From NCBI GenBank assembly GCA_046349355.1, contig JAXMCM010000016.1, positions 248,001-312,000 on the forward strand: a stretch of 64,000 nucleotides of DNA. The letters run 5' to 3'. The position numbers were made by a program, and so were the translations under genes. Below, piece after piece: positions 44,425 through 54,582 of this stretch (the stretch's first letter is position 1; every line of letters begins with the position of its first letter). The notes under the pieces are model-generated. The model saw nothing but the letters and a program-made list of their open reading frames with translations, searched no databases and was not told the DNA's origin. The DNA comes from CALKJU01 sp046349355. GTDB taxonomy: Bacteria > Pseudomonadota > Alphaproteobacteria > Geminicoccales > Geminicoccaceae.

Positions 44425-45060
44425 CTGACGCACAAAGACGTCTGGCGCGGTATCGACCAGCTGGCCGCTCGCAATGGCTTTTCGGCCTCCGGCCTCGCCC
44501 GGCGCGCCGGTCTCGATCCCACCACCTTCAACAAGAGCAAGCGGATCACGGCCGAGGGCAAGCCGCGCTGGCCGAGCACCGAGAGCGTCGCCAAGATTCT
44601 CGAGGCGACCAAGACCTCGATGGCCGACTTCGTGGCGCTGATGTACGGCCAGCCGGGTTCCAGCCCGCCGCCGACGCAGCGCCTGCGCTCGCTGTCGTGG
44701 ACCTCCCTGCAGCGCGATGCGGCGCTTGACGCCTCCGGTTTCCCGCAAGGCGGCGACTGGGAGGAGGTCGAGGTCCCGCTGACCGACGATCCGCGCGCCT
44801 ATGCCATCGAGCTCGACACCGACGTGGCCGCTCCGGCCATGCGCAGCGGCGACACCATCATCGTCTCGCCGACGAGCAGCATCCGGCGTGGCGACCGCGT
44901 GCTGCTGCGTCGCCGTGACGGCAGCTACGAGATCGGCATCCTGACCCGCCGCACGGCCCAGCGCGTGTCGCTGGGCGACATCCTCGGCCACGGTGCCGAG
45001 CGGTCGCTGGCGCCCGGCCAGGTCGCCTGGATGGTCCGGATCGTCTGGGTCAGCCAATAG
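44422..45060 (+). CDS. XRE-type repressor with S24/LexA-like domain lacking the catalytic dyad
   Basis: A 212-residue protein starting at ATG 44422. The HTH part is typical of the alphaproteobacterial S24 repressor family (DVWRGIDQLAARNGFSASGL, ARRAGLDPTTFNKSKR, RWPSTESVAKILEATKTSM). The C-terminal domain keeps the S24/LexA frame (RAYAIELDTDVAAPAMRSGD, TIIVSPTSSIRRGDRVLLRR), but where the family has G-D-S-M it has D-V-A-A (Val135 for Ser), and the expected Lys is near Gly172 (EIGILTRR). So self-cleavage should be impossible. It probably represses the divergent module in a damage-independent way. Confidence 0.82.
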   Translation: MLTHKDVWRGIDQLAARNGFSASGLARRAGLDPTTFNKSKRITAEGKPRWPSTESVAKILEATKTSMADFVALMYGQPGSSPPPTQRLRSLSWTSLQRDAALDASGFPQGGDWEEVEVPLTDDPRAYAIELDTDVAAPAMRSGDTIIVSPTSSIRRGDRVLLRRRDGSYEIGILTRRTAQRVSLGDILGHGAERSLAPGQVAWMVRIVWVSQ

Positions 45061-45095
45061 GCCGGGGCGAGGCGGGACCGCTGCCGGCAAAAGAA

Positions 45096-45123
45096 GGGGC
45101 CGCCGGCTTGCGCAGGCGGCCCC
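45096..45123 (+). terminator. Hairpin after the repressor gene
   Basis: GGGGCCGCC (45096-45104) pairs perfectly with GGCGGCCCC (45115-45123) around a 10-base loop, 35 bp after the repressor stop. There is no plus-strand U-run, while the minus strand reads TTCTTTTG after the stem, so it may act as a factor-independent terminator on that strand or as a stable 3' end on the plus strand. Confidence 0.5.
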
Positions 45124-45286
45124 AAGTCACAGGGAGGCATCACAACGTCAGGGAGGACAAGAGCCTCGGCTGCGCATCCGTTCCATGACGGTCGGGAAAC
45201 GCGTCGCCGGCGGCTACGGCTCCTTGATACGCTGCGAAGCTGAAGCGAAGGTTAACGCCACGGGCCGGTCAGCCGGGAGAAGGATC

Positions 45287-45724
45287 ATGCGTACCCTGGC
45301 CATTGTCGCAGCTGCCTTGCTGGCCGGTGCGGCGCCCGCCGCCCGGGCGGCATCGGCCGAGGGTGAATGGGTCACCGAGGGCGACAAGGCGCGCGTCGCC
45401 ATCGCGCCCTGCGCCGGCAACGCCGGCCAGCTCTGCGGCACCATCACCTGGTCGTACCGGCCGGCCGACGCGCCGCCCGGCGAGCTGCGCGACATCAACA
45501 ACACCGACCCGAAGCTGCGCGACCGTCCGATCGTCGGCCTGCCGCTGCTGCAGGGCTTCTCGGCCGATGGTCCGGGCGCCTGGTCCGGCGGCACCATCTA
45601 CGACCCCGAAGGCGGCAAGACCTACAAGTCGAAGCTCAGGCTCGGCGGCGACGATACCCTGAAGGTCGACGGCTGCGTCCTGTTCCTCTGCCAGACCCAG
45701 ACCTGGACGCGCTACCGGGGCTGA
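45287..45724 (+). CDS. DUF2147 exported protein
   Basis: A 145-residue protein starting at ATG 45287 with GGAGAAGGA upstream. It has a signal peptide (MRTLAIVAAALLAGAAPAAR-AASA). The mature part follows the DUF2147 pattern: GEWVTEGDKARVAIAPCAGN at the start, LCGTITW, DINNTDPKLRDRPIVGLPLL, and an ending GCVLFLCQTQTWTR. DUF2147 proteins are small periplasmic beta-barrel-like domains found throughout Proteobacteria; their function is unknown. The gene stands alone between the repressor and the sugar transporter operon. Confidence 0.85.
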   Translation: MRTLAIVAAALLAGAAPAARAASAEGEWVTEGDKARVAIAPCAGNAGQLCGTITWSYRPADAPPGELRDINNTDPKLRDRPIVGLPLLQGFSADGPGAWSGGTIYDPEGGKTYKSKLRLGGDDTLKVDGCVLFLCQTQTWTRYRG

Positions 45725-46044
45725 CCCCGCCTCCCGACGCCGGGGTAACAGGTCGGCTTCTGTTGCCCGGGCGGTGATCACGGCGCGTTGCCGCGGGTGC
45801 CTGCGAACCGTTGGTCTCGTCTCGGCAGCCGCCACGCCGGCTGCCGGATAGCCCCTGTGCTGCACCGCCTACGCTGCATGTTCGCGCAGACCGGAGCCCG
45901 CCGGCCCGGACCCTCGTGGCCTCCGGGCTGTCAAAGGGTCAATCCTTTCAGTCCTATTGACTCCCTGCCGCTGTTGGCCCGCATCATGCGGCTAATGCAC
46001 CGGTCGTCGTGCCGGTCGACGAGGATGGCGGAGGACTGGCGGCC

Positions 46045-47602
<1,558 letters not shown>

Positions 47603-47613
<11 letters not shown>

Positions 47614-48610
47614 GGTCGCCCCCGGCCAACCCGACGCGGCGGCGCGGCAGCGCAGTGCCCGCGGCCTGTTCTCCCGCATCGCCACCGACCGGCGGCAGCT
47701 GCTCATCCTGCTGATCATCGCCCTGCTGGCGGTGATGACCGTGTTCGAGGCCGACACCTTCATGCGTCCGGCCAACGCGGCCGTCGTGCTGCTCGACACC
47801 GCCCAGACCGGCATCCTCGCCTGCGGCATGATGGTGCTGATGATCAGCGGGATGTTCGACCTGTCGATCGGCGGCATCCTGGCCTTCTCGGGCATCATGG
47901 CCGGGCTTGCCGCCAAGAACCTGGGCCTGCCGCCCGGCATCGCCTTCCTCGTCGGCTGCGCCTGGGGGCTGATGCTTGGCATGATCAACGGGGCGCTGGT
48001 CACCCGGTTCAGGATCAACGCCCTGATCGCGACCCTGGCGACGCTGTCGATCTACCGCGGCGGCCTGCAGCTCGTCTCCGGCGCCGGCGTCACCAACATC
48101 GGCAACGGCTTCACCATCTTCGGCCAGACCAAGATCCTCGGCATCTACTCGCCGTTCTGGTTCATGGCGGCCATTGTGCTGCTGTTCGCCTTCCTCGTCG
48201 GCCGCACCCGGTTCTTCCGGCAGGCCTACTACATCGGCGGCAATGCCCGGGCGGCCAAGCTCAGCGGCATCAACGTCGATCGCACCGTCTTCATCTTCTT
48301 CGCCATCATGGGGCTGCTGTCCGGTCTCGCCGGCGCCCTGCTGGCCTCGCGCCTGAACACCGCCGTCGTGCTCGCCGGGCAGGGCGTCGAGCTCAAGGTG
48401 ATCACCGCGGTCGTGCTGGGCGGCGCCAGCCTGTCCGGCGGCGTCGGCACCATCTCCGGCGCCTTTCTCGGCGTCCTGTTCATGGCGCTGTTGCAGAACG
48501 CCATGATCATCGCCGGGATCAACCCTTTCTGGCAGCTCATCGTCGTCGGCGCCGTGCTGCTGTGCAGCGTCGGGCTCGACCAGCTGGCGCGGGCCCGCGG
48601 CCATGCCTGA
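47603..48610 (+). CDS. Sugar-type ABC transporter permease (CUT2)
   Basis: A 335-residue inner-membrane protein starting at ATG 47603, overlapping the ATPase gene by 11 bp. It has eight to ten hydrophobic helices with the CUT2 permease patterns GMFDLSIGGILAFSGIMAGL and GGNARAAKLSGINVDRTVF, and the final helix ends IVVGAVLLCSVGLDQLARAR. It works with the ATPase as a homodimer. Coupled translation supports operon structure. Confidence 0.92.
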
Positions 48611-48675
48611 CGGCACCTGAACCCAATGGCGGGCGGCCTGTCCCGGTCGGCACCGCCAAGCTCGAGGAGGACGTG

Positions 48676-49710
48676 ATGGGACGGTATGCAGTCTTCGCCA
48701 CCGCACTCGCGGCGCTCGCCGGCGCCGGTCCCGCCTACGCCCAGGACTCGGGCGCCACCGGGCTCAACGTGCCCATCGGCGATCCCAGCCGCGCCGACCA
48801 GGAATATGTCTGGATCAGCAACGCCTCGAACCTGCCGCTGTTCGTCGAGCGCGTCTATCCGGGCCTCGAGGCCGCCCGCAAGGCGCTGAACGTCAAGGTC
48901 CGCATCTCGGGCCCGACCTCGGTCGACCTCGCCGCCTTCATCGCCACGGTCGATGCCGAGTGCACGCAGAACCCGGCCGGTGTCATCGTCGTCGGCGGCT
49001 GGGACGACGCGCTCGCCGCCGAGGTCGACAAGTGCATCGACAACAAGGTGCCGACGGTGGTGACCGACGGCGACCTGCCGACCTCCAAGCGGCTGACCTA
49101 CCTCGGCACCAATTGGTACAGCCTCGGCTACCAGCACGGGCAGTACCAGTGCCGCTACCACGCCGAGGCCGGCCTCAAGGCCGGCGAGATCGGCACGATC
49201 TCGTTCCTCGCCGCCAGCAACTTCATCGCCGCCCGCCAGGGCCTGCGCGACGCGCTGGCCAAGGAATGCCCGAGCGTCACCGTCGTCGCCGACGAGGAGT
49301 CGGGCACCAATGTCGAGCAGGTGGCCGCCAACACCGCGGCGATCATCCAGGGCCACCCGAACCTGACCGGCATGGTCGGCTTCGACTCCGAGGCCGGCCC
49401 CGGCATCGTCCGCGCGGTCACCGAGGCGGGCAAGGCCGGCCAGATCATCGTCACCTCGAACGAGGCCGGCCGCGACTTCCTGAACTCGATCAAGGACGGT
49501 TCGGTGAAGATGATCAACATGGAGAAGTACGAGACGATGGACTTCTTCGCCGTCTTCTACCTGTACACCTTCCACAACGACATCATCCGCAATCTCGGCA
49601 TGGATCACTGGCTGCAGAATCCGTTGCCTGCGAGCGGCGATTCGGGCCTGATCTTCGTCACCGCGGACAACGTCGACACGATCCTCGCGGCGACCGCGGG
49701 CGCCCAGTAA
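48676..49710 (+). CDS. Periplasmic substrate-binding protein of the sugar-type ABC transporter
   Basis: A 344-residue protein starting at ATG 48676 with GAGGAGG upstream. It has a signal peptide (MGRYAVFATALAALAGAGPA-YAQ) and lacks a lipobox, so it is free in the periplasm. The mature part is a Peripla_BP_4-like fold: EYVWISNASNLPLFVERVYP, PAGVIVVGGWDDALAAEVDK, NKVPTVVTDGDLPTSKRLTY and GMVGFDSEAGPGIVRAVTEA. It has paired Cys (AECTQNP and DKCIDNK). It delivers the substrate to the CUT2 permease. It lies third in the operon, ahead of the cyclase gene by 15 bp. Confidence 0.9.
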   Translation: MGRYAVFATALAALAGAGPAYAQDSGATGLNVPIGDPSRADQEYVWISNASNLPLFVERVYPGLEAARKALNVKVRISGPTSVDLAAFIATVDAECTQNPAGVIVVGGWDDALAAEVDKCIDNKVPTVVTDGDLPTSKRLTYLGTNWYSLGYQHGQYQCRYHAEAGLKAGEIGTISFLAASNFIAARQGLRDALAKECPSVTVVADEESGTNVEQVAANTAAIIQGHPNLTGMVGFDSEAGPGIVRAVTEAGKAGQIIVTSNEAGRDFLNSIKDGSVKMINMEKYETMDFFAVFYLYTFHNDIIRNLGMDHWLQNPLPASGDSGLIFVTADNVDTILAATAGAQ

Positions 49711-49724
49711 CGGCGGAGGTGGCC

Positions 49725-50687
49725 ATGGGAACGCGCGAGCTGACCTTTCCCGCACCGGTCTCGCTGGCGGCCTTCGACGCCATGTACGAGGCGGTCAAGA
49801 CGTGGGGTCGCTGGGGTCCCGACGACGAGCGCGGGACGCTCAACTACATCACGCCCGAGAAGATCGCCGCGGCGGCGCGGCTGGTGCGCAGCGGGCGGAC
49901 CGTTTCCATGGCCATCCCGATCAACAAGGTGGCCGGGCCGGACAACCCCAATCCGGCCGTGCACCTGATGTCGCTGATGCATGACATTCCGATCAGCGAG
50001 ACCGGGCTGACCTTCGGCATGTGCTACCTCGGCATGGCCAGTCACGGCGACTGCCACACCCATGTCGATGCGCTGAACCACGTCGGCTACAAGGGGCAGC
50101 TCTACAACGGCCGGCCGGCCGCCGAGCTGACCTCGCGCGGCTCGACCTGGGGCAGCATCGCCGCCTACGCCACCGGCATCGTCGGCCGCGGCGTGCTGCT
50201 GGACGCGGCCAAGTTCCGCGGGGTGGACTGGCTCGAGCCTGGCGAGGCCGTCAATCGCGCCGAGCTCGAGGCCATCGAGAAGGCGCAGGGCGTGCGCCTG
50301 GGCGAGGGTGACATCCTCGTCTTCCGCACCGGCCACCACAAGCGGCGCCTGGCGCTGGGCGCGTGGAGCAACGACTATCCGCCCGCGGGCCAGGGCAAGG
50401 CCGGACTGCACGTCGACACCGTGCCCTGGATGCACGAGCGCAGGATCGCGGCCTTCCTGCCGGACGGCGATGGCGAGACCGTGCCCAGCAACGTCGAGGG
50501 CATGCCCTACCCGATCCACGTCCTGCAGCTGGTCGCCATGGGCATGTGCATCTCCGACAGCCTGCAGCTCGAGGAGCTGGCGGAGGCCTGCGCCGCCGAG
50601 GGTCGCCAAGAGTTCCTCGTGACCGGCCTGCCGTTGCGGCTGCCCGGCGCCACGGGCTCGCCGTGGAACCCGATCGCCATCTTCTGA
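49725..50687 (+). CDS. Cyclase family protein (kynurenine-formamidase-like fold)
   Basis: A 320-residue metal-dependent hydrolase starting at ATG 49725, 14 bp after the binding-protein gene. The motif SHGDCHTHVDALNHVGYKGQ is the metal-binding H-x-G-T/D-H-x-D-x-x-x-H segment of the cyclase/kynurenine formamidase family (PF04199), with RGVLLDAAKFRGVDWL and DILVFRTGHHKRR further along. Members hydrolyse cyclic amides, lactones or formamides. In this operon it probably opens a ring in the imported compound or its oxidised form. It is followed by two SDR genes. Confidence 0.86.
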   Translation: MGTRELTFPAPVSLAAFDAMYEAVKTWGRWGPDDERGTLNYITPEKIAAAARLVRSGRTVSMAIPINKVAGPDNPNPAVHLMSLMHDIPISETGLTFGMCYLGMASHGDCHTHVDALNHVGYKGQLYNGRPAAELTSRGSTWGSIAAYATGIVGRGVLLDAAKFRGVDWLEPGEAVNRAELEAIEKAQGVRLGEGDILVFRTGHHKRRLALGAWSNDYPPAGQGKAGLHVDTVPWMHERRIAAFLPDGDGETVPSNVEGMPYPIHVLQLVAMGMCISDSLQLEELAEACAAEGRQEFLVTGLPLRLPGATGSPWNPIAIF

Positions 50688-50723
50688 GCCCCGCCGGCGC
50701 GGCCCGGCCAACCGGAGAACAGC

Positions 50724-51491
50724 ATGCAGGCTCGGTTCGCGGGCAAGGTGGCGCTGGTGACCGGCGCCACCCAGGGAATGGGCCAGGCGACCTCGGTGCG
50801 CCTGGCCTCCGAGGGCGCCCTCGTCGGCGTCAACCACCTGCCGTCGGTCGATCCCGGCGAGACGCTGCGCCGGATCGAGGCGGCGGGCGGCAAGGGCTTT
50901 CCGGTCGCCGCCGACATGCGCGACCCGGCGGCGGTCACCGCCATGGTCAAGGAGGTCGCGGCTCGCGGCGGCCGGCTCGACTACGTCGTCTCCAACGCCG
51001 CCATCAATCCGTTCATGCCGTGGGACACCACCACGATCGAGGCGTTCGACGAGCTGTTCGAGGTCAACGTCCGCGGCGCCTGGGTGGTCTGCACCGAGGG
51101 TGCCCGGCAGATGATCGCCGAGGGCCATGGCGGCGCCATCGTCCTGATGAGCTCGATCTCGGCGCATGTCGGCGCACCCACGCAGGTCGCCTACTGCGGG
51201 ACCAAGGGTGCGATCAGCATGCTCGGCAAGGCGCTGGGCGCGGTGCTGGGCAAGCACGGCATCCGGGTCAACGTCATCGAGCCGGGGGCGGTCGCCACGC
51301 CGATGAGCGCGCCGCTGCTCGATGACCCGGTCGCCATGAAGTACTATCTCGAGCGGATCGCGCTGCAGCGGATCGGCGATCCGGCCGAGCTCGCGGCCGC
51401 CGTGGCGTTCATGCTCTCCGACGACGCCAGCTACGTCACCTCGGCGACCCTGCTGGTCGACGCCGGCTTCATCGTCAACGCCGAGCTCTGA
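50724..51491 (+). CDS. Short-chain dehydrogenase/reductase
   Basis: A 255-residue classical SDR starting at ATG 50724 with GGAGAAC upstream. TGATQGMGQATSVRLASEGA is the Rossmann nucleotide loop (T-G-x-x-x-G-x-G), NAAIN is the structural motif, and VAYCGTKGAI gives the catalytic Tyr-x-x-x-Lys pair; the C-terminal part ends with AATLLVDAGFIVNA. It oxidises or reduces an alcohol/ketone, most likely in the catabolism of the ABC transporter substrate. It is 2 bp from a second SDR. Confidence 0.92.
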   Translation: MQARFAGKVALVTGATQGMGQATSVRLASEGALVGVNHLPSVDPGETLRRIEAAGGKGFPVAADMRDPAAVTAMVKEVAARGGRLDYVVSNAAINPFMPWDTTTIEAFDELFEVNVRGAWVVCTEGARQMIAEGHGGAIVLMSSISAHVGAPTQVAYCGTKGAISMLGKALGAVLGKHGIRVNVIEPGAVATPMSAPLLDDPVAMKYYLERIALQRIGDPAELAAAVAFMLSDDASYVTSATLLVDAGFIVNAEL

Positions 51492-51493
51492 CC

Positions 51494-52252
51494 ATGGCGG
51501 ACCCGGCCGGCAAGGTTACCATCGTCACCGGAGCCGGCAGCGGCATCGGGGCCGCCGCGGCGCGTCTGCTCGGCGCCCGCGGTCATGCCGTGGCCCTGGT
51601 TGCCCGCCGGCCGGAGCCGCTGGCCGAGGTCGCGGCCGCCATCACCGCCGCCGGGGGCAGGGCGCTCGCCATCCCGGCCGACCTCGCCGATCCGGCCGCA
51701 CCGGCGCTGATCGTCGAGCGGACGGTGGCGGCGTTCGGCGCGATCAGCGGCCTCGTCAACAACGCCGCCACCATCAAGACCATGCCGCTCGCCGACTACC
51801 CGCTGGCGGTGCTCGACGAGCACTGGGCCGTCAACATCCGCGCCCCGTTCCTGCTCACCCAGGCCGCCCTGCCGTGGCTGCTGCAGAGCCGCGGTGCCGT
51901 GGTCAACGTCTCCTCGTCGTCCGGCACCATCGTCCGGCCCGGCCAGTCGCTCTACGGCATGACCAAGGCGGCGCTCGAATATCTGACGAAGTCGTTCGCC
52001 GGCGAGCTCAGCCGGCAGGGCGTGCGGGTCAACGCCATCGCCTACGGCCCGGTCGACACGCCGATCCACCGCAGCTGGGCCACCGACCTCGCGGCCGCCT
52101 ATGCCTGGCTCAAGGACCAGGTGCCGCTGGGTCGCATCGGCACCGCCGATGAGGCCGCCTGGTTCATCGGCCTGCTGCTGTCCGACGAGGCCGGCTGGCT
52201 CACCGGCGTCGTCCTGCCGGTCGATGGCGGCCAGGCGCTGGACATCGCCTGA
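51494..52252 (+). CDS. Short-chain dehydrogenase/reductase
   Basis: A 252-residue classical SDR starting at ATG 51494. TGAGSGIGAAAARLLGARGH is the NAD(P) loop, NNAATIK the structural motif, and QSLYGMTKAALEYLTKSFAG gives the catalytic Tyr and Lys. The sequence differs enough from the previous SDR to suggest a different substrate rather than a recent duplication. Both sit at the end of the CUT2-cyclase operon and may carry out consecutive steps. Confidence 0.92.
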   Translation: MADPAGKVTIVTGAGSGIGAAAARLLGARGHAVALVARRPEPLAEVAAAITAAGGRALAIPADLADPAAPALIVERTVAAFGAISGLVNNAATIKTMPLADYPLAVLDEHWAVNIRAPFLLTQAALPWLLQSRGAVVNVSSSSGTIVRPGQSLYGMTKAALEYLTKSFAGELSRQGVRVNAIAYGPVDTPIHRSWATDLAAAYAWLKDQVPLGRIGTADEAAWFIGLLLSDEAGWLTGVVLPVDGGQALDIA

Positions 52253-52263
52253 GCCGTGCGCCG

Positions 52264-52794
52264 TCACGGCTGCAGCTTGGCGAACGCCTCCTCGGCCAGC
52301 TCGCGTCGCGTCGTCTGCACGAACAGGACGACGTCGCCTTGCGCGAAGGCGTACAGCGGTCCGCGGGCCAGCTGCCCGGGATCGCCGATGCGCACCACCG
52401 TCCGTCCGGCCATCACCTCCTCGGCCACGGTCAACGGCTCGGCACTCGACGCCTGCAACGCCTTCTCGAAGGCCGGCAGGAGCTTCGCCGGGTCGGCACC
52501 CCTGACCCGCCAGGCGCCCACCTCGGCGGGAAGAAAGCCCTTCGCGTACGCGCTGGCGACGGCGAAGTCGCCACGGCTGCTGCCGAGCTCGGCGAGGAAG
52601 GCGTCGAAGGCGACACTGCGCGTGCTCAGCTCGGGGCCGGCCTGGCTCTCCACCGTCAGCGTGCTGCCGCCCAGCGTCGTCGGCAGCATGGCCTCGAGCC
52701 CGGCATCCGCGTGCCGCCCGTCCGCCGCCGCGCTCGCGGCCACGAGCCATAGCGTCAGGGCCACCGCTGCCGGGGCTGCTGCCGTTCGCGACAA
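52264..52794 (-). CDS. Exported protein of unknown function
   Basis: A 176-residue protein; TTG 52794 is chosen since AAGGAGAC lies 7-8 bases before it and the reading then gives a signal peptide (MSRTAAAPAAVALTLWLVAA-SAAADG). The mature part (AMLPTTLGGSTLTVESQAGP, AFDAFLAELGSSRGDFAVAS, VRIGDPGQLARGPLYAFAQG, TRRELAEEAFAKLQP) is a mixed alpha/beta domain of about 150 residues that I do not recognise. It is convergent with the SDR gene and divergent from the epimerase gene. It is probably periplasmic. Confidence 0.6.
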   Translation of the reverse strand: MSRTAAAPAAVALTLWLVAASAAADGRHADAGLEAMLPTTLGGSTLTVESQAGPELSTRSVAFDAFLAELGSSRGDFAVASAYAKGFLPAEVGAWRVRGADPAKLLPAFEKALQASSAEPLTVAEEVMAGRTVVRIGDPGQLARGPLYAFAQGDVVLFVQTTRRELAEEAFAKLQP

Positions 52795-52896
52795 CGTTCC
52801 GTCTCCTTCGCCACTTGTGCTCGGCCACCCCAGTGACGCGTCGGATGCCCGCGCCGTCAAGCGCGCGGCGCGTCGGGTCGGCCGGTAGGAACCCTG

Positions 52897-53802
52897 ATGC
52901 GCTTTCCGCACCTGCCCCTCGGCGACCTCGTGACGCTCCGCGACGGCAGCGCGGAGGCGATCGTCGCCCCGGCCTGCGGCGCCCGCCTGGTGGCGTTCAC
53001 GATCGACGGCCGCGACGTGCTGCGCCCGGCCTCGCCGGCGGCCCTGGCCGCGGGCGGTGCCTACGGCTTCGCCGCGTTCCCGCTGATGCCCTATTCGGGC
53101 CCGATCTTCGGCGACGGCTTCCGCTTCGCCGGTCAGTGGCATCCGCTGGCCCGCAACGTCGCGGCCGAGCCCACCGCGACGCATGGCGAGGGCTGGATCA
53201 GCCCCTGGCGCATCGAGTCCGCCGACTCCCGCTCGCTTGCCGTCACGATGGACTACCGGCCGACGCCGCAGGCCTTTCCGTTCGCCTGGCGCGGCCGCCT
53301 GCATTTCGGCCTGAGCGGCCCCCGCCTGACGATCCGCCTGGAGCTGGTCAACCGCGACTACCGGCCGATGCCGGCGGGGCTCGGCCTGCACCCCTATTTC
53401 CCGAAGCCGCCCGGCACGATCCTGCGGTTCGACGCGACGGGCGTGTGGCCGCCGGACGATCCCGCCGCCGTCACCCTCGGCTGCGGCCCGCTCGAGGAGA
53501 GCCTCGACTTCACCGCCGGCCGCGACATCGGCCCGCTGGTCATCGACCGCTGCTTCGAGGGCTGGGACGGGGTCGCGACGCTGACCGCACCCGACGGCTT
53601 CGTCACCCGGATCGAGGCCGACGCCACCTTCGGCAAGCTGCAGGTGTACAGCGCCTGGGACTATCCCTACGTCTGCGTCGAGCCGGTGACCAACGCCAAC
53701 GACGGCTACAACCGGGCCGCCCATGACGTTCCCTGCCATGCCGTGACGGTGCTGCAGCCCGGCCGCAGCCTCGCCGGCACCATCGTCATCGGTGCGGCCT
53801 GA
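52897..53802 (+). CDS. Aldose 1-epimerase family protein
   Basis: A 301-residue galactose-mutarotase-fold protein starting at ATG 52897. AGLGLHPYFPKPP contains the conserved His (the H-P-Y segment), and VYSAWDYPYVCVEPVTNAND the catalytic Glu region near the end, with PGRSLAGTIVIGAA as the final strands. GalM-like enzymes interconvert alpha- and beta-anomers of sugars. The location beside a sugar-type ABC transporter operon on the same strand suggests a role with the imported compound. Confidence 0.88.
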   Translation: MRFPHLPLGDLVTLRDGSAEAIVAPACGARLVAFTIDGRDVLRPASPAALAAGGAYGFAAFPLMPYSGPIFGDGFRFAGQWHPLARNVAAEPTATHGEGWISPWRIESADSRSLAVTMDYRPTPQAFPFAWRGRLHFGLSGPRLTIRLELVNRDYRPMPAGLGLHPYFPKPPGTILRFDATGVWPPDDPAAVTLGCGPLEESLDFTAGRDIGPLVIDRCFEGWDGVATLTAPDGFVTRIEADATFGKLQVYSAWDYPYVCVEPVTNANDGYNRAAHDVPCHAVTVLQPGRSLAGTIVIGAA

Positions 53803-53811
53803 GCGATGGCG

Positions 53812-54099
53812 TCAGCCCGGCACGTCCGCTTCGGCTGCCGACGCCTGCCAGAGCGCGGCAAGGAGCTCGTCGATCCGCCGCCGCCGTTCGGACAGCGGTG
53901 CCGAATCCAGCTCGCCCTCGATGAGTTCGGCGATGTGGTCGCCGACGAGCTGGTCCTCGACCGCCCGCAAGGCGGCGCGGACCGCGCGGAGCTGGATCAT
54001 CAGGTCGGCACAGCTCCGACCCTCCTCGATCATCCGGCCGATGCCGCGAACCTGTCCCTCGATCTTGCCGAGGCGTAGCTGAAAATTCTTTTTCACCAT
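53812..54099 (-). CDS. CsoR/FrmR-family metal- or aldehyde-responsive repressor
   Basis: A 95-residue all-helical protein starting at ATG 54099. LRLGKIEGQVRGIGRMIEEG is the family DNA-binding helix pair, followed by RSCADLMIQLRAVRAALRAV with Cys30, and then DHIAELI with His55. The third ligand position (four residues after His55) is Leu59, so this is not a typical copper-binding CsoR and resembles FrmR-like formaldehyde sensors or unassigned members. No transporter or dehydrogenase gene of the usual target kind is adjacent. It is 10 bp from the convergent epimerase gene. Confidence 0.85.
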   Translation of the reverse strand: MVKKNFQLRLGKIEGQVRGIGRMIEEGRSCADLMIQLRAVRAALRAVEDQLVGDHIAELIEGELDSAPLSERRRRIDELLAALWQASAAEADVPG

Positions 54100-54397
54100 G
54101 TTGACGCACTATGGAAGGCAAATTGACTTCGCCAGTCTGCGCCTCAGGCACGCCAATGTCGAGAGCAGTCAGTGAATCATGTAGAAATGGATACAGTTAC
54201 TTTGGTCGAGTTCAAAGGTACGGACACCAGATCGAACGTATGCTCGTGGATCGTATACATTTGACCACGGCTTGCGGGCAGCCAGCCGAACGTGAACGGC
54301 CGGCCCGAAACGGGCCATGGAACAGTGATGACTGGAGATGGACGCGGGGTGGCGGCGGCGTTGCCGCTGGAAATGACGGGAAGGGTAGGGGATGCGA

Positions 54398-54472
<75 letters not shown>

Positions 54473-54582
54473 GACGGGCTGCCAGATAGGGAAAAGCAAG
54501 GGCACTGGCAAGCCCCCATGCGGCCACGCTGCGGCCAACGGCGGCTTGCCCGGGTGACGTCGGCTGTGGTCTGTTCGGCGGC

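Noticed and set aside
54100..54397. A 102-codon plus frame (54111-54419) before tRNA-Val
   Set aside because: It lacks a ribosome site, runs into the tRNA and has Gly/Arg-rich non-protein-like composition.
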